Assembly (NCBI RefSeq): GCF_023822005.2
Contig: NZ_CP098806.1
Location: 3,534,001-3,598,000, forward strand
Direction: 5' to 3'
Length of the DNA stretch: 64,000 nt
Source: Dyadobacter fanqingshengii
GTDB taxonomy: Bacteria; Bacteroidota; Bacteroidia; Cytophagales; Spirosomataceae
Part shown: piece after piece, positions 26,484 through 35,222 of the stretch
Layout: each line of letters starts with the position of its first letter
Numbering within the stretch: position 1 is the stretch's first letter
Notes under the pieces: model-generated
The model's input: the letters and a program-made list of their open reading frames with translations, nothing else
Told to the model about the DNA's origin: nothing
Database searches by the model: none
Position numbers and translations under genes: made by a program

Positions 26484-27491
26484 TTAATTCTTTAAAAGGA
26501 TCGTATCACCGTTTTGCTCGATTTTCATGTCTAGAACTGCTGAAACCGTCTTCAAAAGTTCATCGGCATTCTTCGTTTTGAAATTTCCCGTAATGGTGCG
26601 CTGCGCCATTTCTGCATTGGAAAGCTTCACTTTCTGACCAAAATTCTCGTCAATCATTGCCACGATCTCTTTCATGGAAGTTGAATTAAAAACATAGCGC
26701 TGCTCTTTCCAGGTGGCAAATGTGTTGGTATCCTGCTTTTTTGCCAGTTTTACAGCTCCTGCATGGTCCACAACCGCCAGGTCACCCGGTTCCATCATCA
26801 CTTCCTTGCGCTCATTGTTTTGGGAATAATCAATGCGCACGCTGCCGCTTTTCAAAGCCACCTTGGTCCCTCTCGGCCGGGCGAAAACAGAGAATGTTGT
26901 CCCCAGCACTTCCACCTGAAACTGATCCGATGTTTTTACTACAAACCGCTTATTATCAATGGTATGACTCACCGAAAATTCTGCCTCACCTTCCAGAACC
27001 ACATTTCTGACTTTGTCATCGAAGCCGAATCTTGGAATTCTCAGCTTTGAGTTGGAGTTAAGCGCAACCCGGCTGCCGTCTTCCAGATACACATCCGTCG
27101 TTTGCCCGTAGGCTGTCTGATAGGTTTTGTATTGAAGCGGTTCGCGAAACCACCAGCCAAATCCGACAAAGAATGTCACCGACGCGGCCATCAGCCAAAA
27201 ACTATTGGAGCGGGCTGAGAAAAAGTTGGGTTTTGGATTTTGTAATGGGGATTTTGCAAATTCTACCGTTGGTGCAATGTCCGTTTCCAGACGATGCAGC
27301 AAAAATTTGATCGCGGCATCCTGGTCCGGGACAAACTGAGGGCTTCTCATCTCGTATTCCATCAGCCATTGGTTGAAGGTTTCCGCGTTCTCCGTTTCGC
27401 GGATCCAGTCTTCGACCAACTGTCGTTCCAGCGGATTGGCTCGTCCCGCCAGATACTCGAACAGCGTATATTTCGATATAATTGTTTTCAT
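26484..27491 (-). CDS. FecR-family anti-sigma factor
   Basis: Inner-membrane regulator of 335 residues that holds the ECF sigma factor from 27562-28227 and receives the signal from SusC. Order: cytoplasmic N-terminal region with LERQLVEDWIRETENAETFNQW (about 18-39), one membrane segment (FWLMAASVTFFVGFGWWF, near residue 95), the periplasmic FecR domain (GQTTDVYLEDGSRVALNSNS, GEAEFSVSHT, FVVKTSDQFQVEVLGTTFSV) and a C-terminal STN-like domain (IVAMIDENFGQKV). The ATG at 27491 begins the family-typical N terminus; an in-frame start at 27539 would add 16 poorly fitting residues. Confidence 0.93.
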   Translation of the reverse strand: MKTIISKYTLFEYLAGRANPLERQLVEDWIRETENAETFNQWLMEYEMRSPQFVPDQDAAIKFLLHRLETDIAPTVEFAKSPLQNPKPNFFSARSNSFWLMAASVTFFVGFGWWFREPLQYKTYQTAYGQTTDVYLEDGSRVALNSNSKLRIPRFGFDDKVRNVVLEGEAEFSVSHTIDNKRFVVKTSDQFQVEVLGTTFSVFARPRGTKVALKSGSVRIDYSQNNERKEVMMEPGDLAVVDHAGAVKLAKKQDTNTFATWKEQRYVFNSTSMKEIVAMIDENFGQKVKLSNAEMAQRTITGNFKTKNADELLKTVSAVLDMKIEQNGDTILLKN

Positions 27492-27561
27492 AATATTTTC
27501 AGTTCGACGTGTGACTATGGCCCTGTCAGGTTTGGTCATCAGAGTTAGATGAGGGTCAAAT

Positions 27562-28227
27562 TTAAATGAAGCTTACCAGTGTGAGCCCCGCGGAAATCAT
27601 CCATTCACCGTGCAGCGCCAGTCTCAGGTGTTTCAAGGCTTTGGAAATATGGACCTCCACGGTTTTCGGTGAAATATGAAGCTCGTCAGCGATCTCGTGG
27701 TATTTTTTGTTCTCAAAACGGCTGAGCAAAAATACTTTCTGGCATTGCATCGGCAGGCGAGCAATCACTTCATTTACTTTCAGAAAAAGGTTATTGTAAT
27801 GGATCTCAGCATCCGGTTGCTGATGATATGTTGAAATGGTATTTTCTTCGTTCGCTTCCAGGGAAGCCATTTTCCCGAACTCTCTACGCATATACGTATA
27901 GCATTCATTCCGCACCGACCTGAAAAGATAGCTCGTATAGGATGACGTAATGTTCTCGTAAGCTTTGGTCCGGTAAAACTGGAAAAACACCTCGCTAACC
28001 AGGTCCTCGGCAATTTGTTTGGAGTAAACAAATCGCACTGCGTGACTGCATAGTGGGTTATAATAACGTCGGAACAATAATTCGAGGCCCTTTCCCGGAT
28101 TTTGTTCAAATGTTGCCTTTAAAAAAACAGCAGAATCGATTTCACCAACACTACTCTTCCCTTCGTGTAACGGAGACACAAATGTACTTGTGCGCTTTGA
28201 TTCCTGGTTAAGCAAAGGATCGTGCAT
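27562..28227 (-). CDS. ECF-type RNA polymerase sigma factor
   Basis: Sigma factor of 221 residues of the Bacteroidota FecI/RpoE-like group. Sigma region 2 covers about residues 45-115 (LFRRYYNPLCSHAVRFVYSK, YTSYLFRSVRNECYTYMRRE), and region 4 about 155-205 with the helix-turn-helix KKYHEIADELHISPKTVEVHISKA. It begins the operon and should direct RNA polymerase to susC once FecR releases it. The terminator of the upstream GMC gene and an A/T-rich stretch separate it from region 4. Confidence 0.94.
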   Translation of the reverse strand: MHDPLLNQESKRTSTFVSPLHEGKSSVGEIDSAVFLKATFEQNPGKGLELLFRRYYNPLCSHAVRFVYSKQIAEDLVSEVFFQFYRTKAYENITSSYTSYLFRSVRNECYTYMRREFGKMASLEANEENTISTYHQQPDAEIHYNNLFLKVNEVIARLPMQCQKVFLLSRFENKKYHEIADELHISPKTVEVHISKALKHLRLALHGEWMISAGLTLVSFI

Positions 28228-28341
28228 TGAGTCTTTATTTAATGTAATAATTAAAAGACTTTTTTGTACTCAAATCCCCTTAGTCTGAATTAAAAAAAAC
28301 TAAAACTTTTTTTAATTATATCGTTTGCAGCATACGGGCAA

Positions 28342-28373
28342 CAAAAAAACCGTCACTCGGACAAGTGACGGTT
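28342..28373 (-). terminator. Terminator of the GMC dehydrogenase operon
   Basis: Perfect ten-base stem AACCGTCACT / AGTGACGGTT with loop CGGACA; on the minus strand it runs into TTTTTTTG. It lies 19 bases past the GMC stop codon. Confidence 0.9.
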
Positions 28374-28392
28374 TGGCAATGTATCTGGGAGA

Positions 28393-30105
28393 CTACAAAT
28401 TCTTCGCTTTCATTTCCTTAACAGCATGATCCGCCGCCCGGGCCGTCAATGCCATATAGGTTAGTGACGGGTTTTGCGTAGACGTCGAAGTCATGCAGGC
28501 GCCGTCGGTAACAAACACATTCTTGCAGGCGTGAAGCTGGTTAAATTTGTTTAGCATCGACGTTTTAGGGTCCTTACCCATCCTTACACCGCCCATTTCA
28601 TGAATGTCGTTTCCGGGATTACGGTGATTGTCATTCGCTCTGATATTTTTGAAACCAGCTTTGGTAAACATTTCACTCACCTGTTCAATGTAATCCTTGA
28701 TCATCTTTTCATCATTGTCGTCGTAATCCACGTTGATTTTCAACATCGGCATGCCGAAAGGATCTTTTTGCGTTTTATCGAGCGCCACGTAATTGCTTTC
28801 TTTTGGAATAGTTTCACCCATCATGTGCGACCCTACGCTCCAATTGCCGTATTGTGTCTTCAAAAGGCCAGCTTTCAGCGATTCACCCAGTCCGCTGCGG
28901 TCGTTATATGTTTCGCGATCAGACCCGAAACCGGCTGCATAACCCCTTAAAAAGTCTGTTTCCTGCTTATATACATTGCGGAACCGTGGAATGTAACCGC
29001 CATTCGGGCGACGTCCTTCCTCGGTGGAATCCAGGAAGCCTTCGTACTCGGCAGAAACCGTTGCGCGGTAATTGTGGAACGCTATATATTTTCCCAGCAC
29101 ACCGCTATCATTGCCCAGGCCATTCGGGAAGCGGGATGAAGTGGAGTTTAGCAGGACAAGATTGCTGTTTATTGCAGCTGCATTGAGGAAAATAATGTCG
29201 GCATAAAATTCCATCATTTCCTTTGTGTTGGAATCAATAACCCGCACGCCGCTTGCTTTTTGTTTTTTGTCGTCATAAATGATCGAATGCACCACAGAAT
29301 GCGGACGCAATGTCATATTACCGGTTTTCATCGCCCAGGGAATGGTGGACGAATTACTGCTGAAATATCCGCCGAAGGGGCAACCCCGCTCACACATGGT
29401 ACGATGCTGACATTTCGCACGGCCCTGGTCCAAATGAATTTGTTGCGGGTCGGTGATATGCGCAGCGCGGCCGATGATAATGTGCCGGTCTTTGTATTGC
29501 TTGGAAACAGATTCTTTAAAATATTTCTCCACGCAGTTCAGCTCGTGCGGCGTCAGGAATTCGCCATCCGGCAATGTATCCAGGCCGTCTTTATTTCCGG
29601 TTATGCCTGCAAATTTCTCCACATGGCTGTACCAGGGCGCAATGTCATCGTAACCGATCGGCCATTCTACGGCAAATTTATCGCGTGACGGGCCTTCAAA
29701 GTCGTACTTGCTCCAACGCTGCGTCTGGCGTGCCCATAGCAGCGATTTTCCACCCACCTGATAGCCACGGATCCAGTCAAACGGTTTTTCCTGAATGTAA
29801 GGATGCTCATTGTCCTTGGCAAAAAAGTGCGCAGAAGATTCTTTGAAATTATAACATCTGCTGGCGATCGGATTCGCGTCGGTAATTTCTTTTGGAAGAC
29901 GTTCGCGGTGCTCGAATTCCCACGGCATCATGTTCGTGGTGGGGTAATCCTTAATGTGCTGCACATCACGGCCGCGTTCCAGCACCAGTGTTTTCAACCC
30001 TTTTTCAGTCAGCTCCTTCGCCGACCAGCCGCCACTGATTCCTGAGCCAATAACAATGGCGTCATAGGTGCGGGCTTTTTTACTGTCAATATTAAAATTC
30101 GCCAT
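28393..30105 (-). CDS. GMC-family FAD sugar/alcohol dehydrogenase, large subunit
   Basis: Flavoprotein of 570 residues of the glucose-methanol-choline family. It has the FAD-binding YDAIVIGSGISGGWSAKELT (about 14-33), VLERGRDVQHIKDYP, a Cys-containing CQHRTMCERGCPFGG segment near residue 260, and the C-terminal HEMGGVRMGKDPKTS and VTDGACMTSTSTQNPSLTYMA blocks. Members beside a subunit-3-like gene oxidise sugars, sugar acids or polyols, often at C-2 or C-3, feeding electrons to the respiratory chain. The ATG at 30105 starts the conserved part; the open frame reaches 30159. The protein has no export signal of its own and probably leaves the cytoplasm with its Tat-like partner. Confidence 0.93.
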   Translation of the reverse strand: MANFNIDSKKARTYDAIVIGSGISGGWSAKELTEKGLKTLVLERGRDVQHIKDYPTTNMMPWEFEHRERLPKEITDANPIASRCYNFKESSAHFFAKDNEHPYIQEKPFDWIRGYQVGGKSLLWARQTQRWSKYDFEGPSRDKFAVEWPIGYDDIAPWYSHVEKFAGITGNKDGLDTLPDGEFLTPHELNCVEKYFKESVSKQYKDRHIIIGRAAHITDPQQIHLDQGRAKCQHRTMCERGCPFGGYFSSNSSTIPWAMKTGNMTLRPHSVVHSIIYDDKKQKASGVRVIDSNTKEMMEFYADIIFLNAAAINSNLVLLNSTSSRFPNGLGNDSGVLGKYIAFHNYRATVSAEYEGFLDSTEEGRRPNGGYIPRFRNVYKQETDFLRGYAAGFGSDRETYNDRSGLGESLKAGLLKTQYGNWSVGSHMMGETIPKESNYVALDKTQKDPFGMPMLKINVDYDDNDEKMIKDYIEQVSEMFTKAGFKNIRANDNHRNPGNDIHEMGGVRMGKDPKTSMLNKFNQLHACKNVFVTDGACMTSTSTQNPSLTYMALTARAADHAVKEMKAKNL

Positions 30106-30134
30106 AGTTTTTTGGGGAGACAGGAAGGGAAATC

Positions 30135-30656
30135 CTAGCCTTTTGTAACCGGAACACAACCGTGGTAACGTGCCGGGATCATTTCATAATGGGTCAGGTT
30201 GGTCATCACATATTCGGACGACATATAACCTTGAATAGTCAGATTTTTCACCATTCCCAGAAACGCTTTCTGGCTTGCATCGCTGCTTTTGTCAATGTCT
30301 TGCAAAAGCTGCATCCGCTGATCTTTACCAGCATCCGCGAATGACTTTCCAAAACGCTGAATGCTTTGCTCGTCCAGATTGGAAATGCCGCTTTTCAGGC
30401 TTGCCTGCGCTTTGCTGTCGTAACAATCGGTCACCATTTTTTGGACAAAACCACCTACGCCCAGTTCACCTGCGCCCGGTGTGTCCGTTTTTGGAATAAT
30501 GGTTTCCACCATTCCCGTTAATATTTTAGATTGGTCGGCTGAAAGCAATGTGCCTTTTTCCAAAGTGCTTTTGCTCCATCCGGACGCCCATGCAGGCAGT
30601 CCCGCCATTGCGCCCACGGCCATTGCCATGCTCTTAAGCGCTACCCGTCTTTCCAT
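30135..30656 (-). CDS. Gluconate 2-dehydrogenase subunit 3-like protein
   Basis: Protein of 173 residues with an N-terminal twin-arginine-like export signal (MERRVALKSMAMAVGAMAGL). The body matches the family: LTGMVETIIPKTDTPGAGELG (about 45-65), FVQKMVTDCYD and FLGMVKNLTIQGYMSSE. In known systems this small subunit accompanies the GMC flavoprotein, here 29 bases downstream, and probably carries it through the Tat pathway. The pair is part of the region-4 operon for a small oxidisable substrate. Confidence 0.9.
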   Translation of the reverse strand: MERRVALKSMAMAVGAMAGLPAWASGWSKSTLEKGTLLSADQSKILTGMVETIIPKTDTPGAGELGVGGFVQKMVTDCYDSKAQASLKSGISNLDEQSIQRFGKSFADAGKDQRMQLLQDIDKSSDASQKAFLGMVKNLTIQGYMSSEYVMTNLTHYEMIPARYHGCVPVTKG

Positions 30657-30698
30657 TTCTTACTTTATTTAAATGTTGTTGTTAGGAATATCAAACCC

Positions 30699-31940
30699 TC
30701 ATTCTTCCAGAAAATCAAGATCCCTGCCGTGTGTTTCAGGAATGGTCAGAATGCAGAAAAGGCCTATTGCAAAGCAAATTACTCCAACCATCGCCCCTGA
30801 ATTAATGACTGAAAACGAGTCTTTAAAAGTAGCAAATAAAGTTGTCATCAGCACTACTGTTCCACGCACCATGTTGGGCACTGTAGTGGCTGCCGTGGCC
30901 CTTAAATTTGTCCCAAACTGCTCAGCGCCAATCGTCACGAACATCGCCCAGTAACCAATCCCAAATCCCAGCAATGCTGCCACGCCGTAAAATGTTGACA
31001 CAGATTTAATTCCAGCGTACAAATAAACTACGCTCCATATCAACGTAAATATCATGAGATAAAATACAGCCTTCTTCCTCGATTCTAACCAATGACTGAG
31101 AAATCCGCTGCAAAGGTCACCCATAGATAACCCAACGTAACACCACATGATGGATAATCCGGGTTTGACAACTTCGGATAGTCCCAGCGCTTTGCCGAAC
31201 TCATTGCTGAATGTGGCCAGGATCCCGATCACAAACCAGGTAGGAAGCCCGATCCCGATGCATTTGAGATAACGGACCAGCCTGTCTCGATTTGTGAAAA
31301 GCGCGAAAAAGTTACCCTTTTCAACGTGTTTTTGGTTTTTAATGTCTTTAAATATCCCGGATTCAAAAACGCCGACCCTCAGCAAAAGCAAAGAGATTCC
31401 CAGTACGCCGCCGATGAAATAGGCATATCGCCAATCAAAATATTCAACTGTAAAATAGGCTACTACTGCACCTAAAAGGCCAATTCCGGCGACTAACGAT
31501 GTGCCTATGGCGCGTAAATGTTTTGGCAAAATCTCAGAAACCAATGTGATTCCTGCACCCAGTTCTCCCGCGAGGCCGATGCCTGCTATAAACCTCAAAA
31601 GCTTGTAAGTGGTTGGATCCTGCACAAAACCGCAGGCAATGTTGGCGAGCGAATAAGTGATAATGGAGCCAAAAAGCACGGATAAGCGGCCCTTTTTATC
31701 TCCCAATACACCCCACAAAATCCCCCCCAGCAGCAATCCGGTCATTTGCCAGTTCAGGATGCTGGCGCCTGTTAGAGAAATTTCGGTTTCTGAAAGTCCA
31801 AGTGAGGCGAGGCTGGGCAAGCGCACAATCCCGAAAAGCAGCAGATCATATATATCGACAAAATATCCGAGGGCAGCGACAATGACGGGGGCACTAAAAA
31901 GGTGGGAAACATCTGATCGCTCAGCAGTAATGGTTGCCAT
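30699..31940 (-). CDS. MFS transporter
   Basis: Inner-membrane carrier of 413 residues with about twelve hydrophobic segments. It shows the MFS loop motif GVLGDKKGRLSVLFG between segments 2 and 3 and a charged loop in the middle (FKDIKNQKHVEKGNFFALF). ELGAGITLVSEILPKHLRA resembles the sugar/organic-acid:proton symporter branch. It sits between the FAD oxidoreductase and the dehydrogenase pair in the region-4 operon and probably moves the substrate or an oxidised product across the inner membrane. The exact solute cannot be read from sequence. Confidence 0.92.
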   Translation of the reverse strand: MATITAERSDVSHLFSAPVIVAALGYFVDIYDLLLFGIVRLPSLASLGLSETEISLTGASILNWQMTGLLLGGILWGVLGDKKGRLSVLFGSIITYSLANIACGFVQDPTTYKLLRFIAGIGLAGELGAGITLVSEILPKHLRAIGTSLVAGIGLLGAVVAYFTVEYFDWRYAYFIGGVLGISLLLLRVGVFESGIFKDIKNQKHVEKGNFFALFTNRDRLVRYLKCIGIGLPTWFVIGILATFSNEFGKALGLSEVVKPGLSIMWCYVGLSMGDLCSGFLSHWLESRKKAVFYLMIFTLIWSVVYLYAGIKSVSTFYGVAALLGFGIGYWAMFVTIGAEQFGTNLRATAATTVPNMVRGTVVLMTTLFATFKDSFSVINSGAMVGVICFAIGLFCILTIPETHGRDLDFLEE

Positions 31941-31983
31941 TCTGAATGTTATCGGGTTAAGGAGTTGTAATCAATTTATATAA

Positions 31984-32007
31984 ATAGCCGGATTTTCACC
32001 CGGCTAT
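31984..32007 (-). terminator. Hairpin between the FAD oxidoreductase and MFS genes
   Basis: Stem ATAGCCGG / CCGGCTAT with an eight-base loop, followed on the minus strand by TTATATAAATT. A minus-strand TACATTTG (exact TAnnTTTG) lies just upstream at 32037-32044. The hairpin may partly end the susC-susD transcript or lie in the leader of a transcript starting at that box; which holds is not clear. Confidence 0.5.
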
Positions 32008-32061
32008 CGACCTTTTTTACATCAAAAATTAGGCTGCAAATGTAATTGACAAAATAATATA

Positions 32062-33723
32062 TTACAATTCTAATTTTTGCTTGTCTTTTAAAAGCTGCTC
32101 TTTCAATTTCGCGTAGTCCACGTCCTGAACCGCAACGTTGGCATCGATCGCCTGCACCGCTGCGGATGCTGCACTTTGGCCCAAAATCATGAAAACCGGC
32201 TCCATTCGGATCGATCCGTAGGCAATGTGTGAGCTGGACAAACAAACCGGAACGAACAGATTCTGGCATTCTTCTTTCTTGGGAACAATGGAAGCATAGG
32301 AAATGCTGTAAGGCGTTTTGGGATGCACGCCAATGTCCCCCTCATTTTGTACAAAACCATCCGCTTTCACGTAGCGCTGTGCATTATGCGCATCCAGTGC
32401 ATAAGAGCCCATTCCGATCGGCTGCTCAACCTTCGTCAGGCCAAGCGTATGGTTCTCGTTCATCACCGTCGGCCCGATCATTCTGCGCGCTTCACGCACG
32501 TAAATTTGATGTGGCCAGCCGCCATTGTCTTTAAATTCATCTTTTGGTAATCCCCACTGGCTCATTTCCTTACGCACGTCTGCTGGAACACTTGGATCAT
32601 TGGTTAGGAAATACATCAGGCCTCTTTGATATAGCTCATGCTCCTTAATAATCTCTTTTCTACGCTCGTAGGTTGCGTCCGGGTAATCGTAATTTTGACC
32701 AATAAAATCGGTGCTGAATGGGCCGTGGTTGTTTGTATCCGTCTTTTTGTTTGGAATGGGATCATATTTATCAAATGTCTCCGTCCAGCCTGCTTTGTAA
32801 ACCCTCGACAGCAACTCATATTTAGCGGGATCATATCCTGCCGGTTTTTCGAAAGGAATGCGGTTATCAGGGTTTGCAGAAAGGCACATGCGGAAGCAGT
32901 AGGCCTGGATTTTGTTGTCGCCGGAGCCGTTTTCTGCAATTTTTTCATCGCTTATATAAGGAAGCAAGCCACTTTTTGGGTCGCCTTCTACTTTGTACGG
33001 GCTGATGTTCTTCTTAAAATAATGTCCGTGCTGGAAAACGCCTGCCTGCACACCATTCCATTTCTCATTATAAACGCTGTTAGCCTCGCGTCCTACATGA
33101 TATTTTACACCCGCAGCAGCCATTAAATCACCTTCATATGTGGCGTCGATGAACATTTTCCCGGTGAAAGTTTTTCCTGAAAGTGTTTTAATGGAAACGA
33201 TCTTGCCATCTTTTTTCTCAACACCGCCTTTGCGGTCCAACCATTCGTCGCGGTAGATTTTAATGTTGTTTTCTTTCACAAAATCTTCGAAAACCTGTTC
33301 GGCAGCGTGCGGCTCGAAAATCCACATCGTGCGGTCGGCTCCGTCCATCGCGGGAGTTCCCTGGCCTTTGTTGCCATATTCCTCCTTTTTCTGCCATTTC
33401 CAGGCTTCGGGCTTATCATAATGTTGATATAACCTGTGATAAAATTCCCTCGCAAGACCACCGATCACCGATTTGTTACCCGTATCTGTAAACCCCAGAC
33501 CGCCAGAGGAAAGTCCACCCAAATGCTTGTCCGGCGAAACTACGAGCACTGTTTTACCCGACTTAATCACCTGAACAGCAGCCGTAACGGCCGCGGAAGT
33601 TCCTCCGTAAATAATCACATCGGCGCTTAGGCTGTCTTTTGCTTCTTCATCCTTCTTTTCGGAACAGGAAGGGCTGCCGGCGATTAAAAAGAATGCTATT
33701 AGATAAACCAAATACTTTTTCAT
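32062..33723 (-). CDS. FAD-dependent oxidoreductase lipoprotein (PF12831-like)
   Basis: Predicted lipoprotein of 553 residues (Cys20 in GSPSC) with an N-terminal FAD-binding fold: DVIIYGGTSAAVTAAVQVIK (about 35-54), VVSPDKHLGGLSSGGLGFTD and, later, KMFIDATYEGDLMAAAG. The family is often labelled FAD-dependent oxidoreductase or xanthan lyase-like, but its chemistry is mostly unknown. It follows susD by 33 bases. With the GMC dehydrogenase and MFS carrier it makes an oxidation-centred set without any glycoside hydrolase. Confidence 0.9.
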   Translation of the reverse strand: MKKYLVYLIAFFLIAGSPSCSEKKDEEAKDSLSADVIIYGGTSAAVTAAVQVIKSGKTVLVVSPDKHLGGLSSGGLGFTDTGNKSVIGGLAREFYHRLYQHYDKPEAWKWQKKEEYGNKGQGTPAMDGADRTMWIFEPHAAEQVFEDFVKENNIKIYRDEWLDRKGGVEKKDGKIVSIKTLSGKTFTGKMFIDATYEGDLMAAAGVKYHVGREANSVYNEKWNGVQAGVFQHGHYFKKNISPYKVEGDPKSGLLPYISDEKIAENGSGDNKIQAYCFRMCLSANPDNRIPFEKPAGYDPAKYELLSRVYKAGWTETFDKYDPIPNKKTDTNNHGPFSTDFIGQNYDYPDATYERRKEIIKEHELYQRGLMYFLTNDPSVPADVRKEMSQWGLPKDEFKDNGGWPHQIYVREARRMIGPTVMNENHTLGLTKVEQPIGMGSYALDAHNAQRYVKADGFVQNEGDIGVHPKTPYSISYASIVPKKEECQNLFVPVCLSSSHIAYGSIRMEPVFMILGQSAASAAVQAIDANVAVQDVDYAKLKEQLLKDKQKLEL

Positions 33724-33756
33724 TGCAATTAATTATAGGTTGGGAATAGGAAAAAA

Positions 33757-35196
33757 TTAATAGCCTGGATTTTGGTCCTTTGCAGGATCCAGCGCCTTGT
33801 TATAAAGCAATTCAGAATTCGGGATCGGCCACATCATGTGCTTTTCGGCAACGTCGATGTTCTTCACTTCTTTGATCCGTTGTTTGGCAATGCCCAGGCG
33901 TTTCAGATCAAGCCAGCGCTTGCCTTCGTACATGGTTTCATAACCTCTTTCACGCACAACGAGGTCAATGAATGTGGTTGCCGTTTGACCCGCGAGTTTG
34001 AAATCCACCGCAGAGGCGGTTTCCGCATTAAGGCCATAAGCCCTGCGGCGCACTTTATTCAGACTTTCCAATGCTTCTGCGGTTGGAGCGCCATTGGCTC
34101 TTGTTGCGGCCTCCGCATGAAAAAGCAAAAGATCGGCATAGCGATACCACGGATAATCATTTCCGCCGCCATTGGTCGCAGCCGGGTCGCGAAATTTTCT
34201 GTATAAACAGGTGTTCGGGCCAAGTCCAACGTCCACATTATACAGGATATGGGTTTTACGCAAGTCCTTCATATCCCAGGTTTTGATGAAAGAATTGGAC
34301 GTAGAATCGGTGTATTGCGCATACACGCCGCCCGGACCATAATAACGATATTGACCGATGGCGCGGTGGGCATATGCAACCAGCCCAAAACCTTGCTGCC
34401 GTGAATATTTGAAGTAAAAGATCTCCTCCGGCGTTGATACTACTTCCGGCCCGTAAATTTTTTGAAAATCCTCTGAAACACTCACTGGTACAAGCGAATA
34501 TTTTGCCGAAGCAATCACTTCCTTTGCTTTTTCAGCAGACTCTTTCCATTGCTCCCTGTTCAGGTAAATTTCCGAAAGCAGCGTTTTGGCAGCCCATTTG
34601 GTCGGACGGCCCACTTCGGAAGGTGAATCGGGCAGGAATTGTTCAGCATTGAGGGCGTCGCTCAGGATCAGTTCATAAATTTCGTCCACACTCGCGCGTT
34701 TCACGTCGGATTCGGTCATGTTTTTTTCAGTGCGCAATGGCACGCCACCCCAGTTTCTTACCATGGCGAAATAGATTAGTGAACGCAGATATTTGGCTTC
34801 TGCAACGAATTTGGCAGCGTCTTCCGGCGTGATCTCGGTTCCTTTTGGAATGTTTTGAATCACAATGTTGGCATTCCGGATTGACTGGTAAAAGTTATCC
34901 CAGATCGTCCCAACGCGGTTAATGTTGGTGTTGTCCAATCCCTGATACAAGCTTACCGGCGTTTGGCTGCCTCGCGAATTTCCATAATCTGCCAAACCTT
35001 CCAGCTGCGACGGGTAATTGATACCCAATGCATTATCCACTCTCATAGGACCGTAAATCGCATTTACGGCTGCCCGCGCTTCGTCCGCAGTGTTGTAAAA
35101 ATTTTCCGCCGCAAGGGATTTTGGTTCTTCTTTTAAAACATCATCGCACGCGGAAAGGCCAAGCACGAGGAGTAAACAAATAGCTATATTTTTCAT
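33757..35196 (-). CDS. SusD/RagB-family nutrient-binding lipoprotein
   Basis: Surface lipoprotein of 479 residues; lipobox LSAC gives Cys17. The SusD helix is FVAEAKYLRSLIYFAMVRNWGG (about 130-151), and the C-terminal part has RERGYETMYEGKRWLDLKRLG and the closing DQNPGY. It works with the STN-type SusC 26 bases upstream. The downstream neighbours suggest a small oxidisable substrate such as a sugar, sugar acid or polyol. Confidence 0.95.
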   Translation of the reverse strand: MKNIAICLLLVLGLSACDDVLKEEPKSLAAENFYNTADEARAAVNAIYGPMRVDNALGINYPSQLEGLADYGNSRGSQTPVSLYQGLDNTNINRVGTIWDNFYQSIRNANIVIQNIPKGTEITPEDAAKFVAEAKYLRSLIYFAMVRNWGGVPLRTEKNMTESDVKRASVDEIYELILSDALNAEQFLPDSPSEVGRPTKWAAKTLLSEIYLNREQWKESAEKAKEVIASAKYSLVPVSVSEDFQKIYGPEVVSTPEEIFYFKYSRQQGFGLVAYAHRAIGQYRYYGPGGVYAQYTDSTSNSFIKTWDMKDLRKTHILYNVDVGLGPNTCLYRKFRDPAATNGGGNDYPWYRYADLLLFHAEAATRANGAPTAEALESLNKVRRRAYGLNAETASAVDFKLAGQTATTFIDLVVRERGYETMYEGKRWLDLKRLGIAKQRIKEVKNIDVAEKHMMWPIPNSELLYNKALDPAKDQNPGY

Positions 35197-35222
35197 TATA
35201 GTGAAGATTTTAAATTGATTGA

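Noticed and set aside
30106..30159. Longer start for the GMC dehydrogenase
   Set aside because: The extra 18 residues overlap the end of the subunit-3-like gene and contain no export signal; the ATG at 30105 begins the conserved part.
32037..32044. TACATTTG as promoter of the MFS gene
   Set aside because: An exact -7 match, but a hairpin lies between it and the gene and no -33 element is visible, so it is noted only in the hairpin entry.
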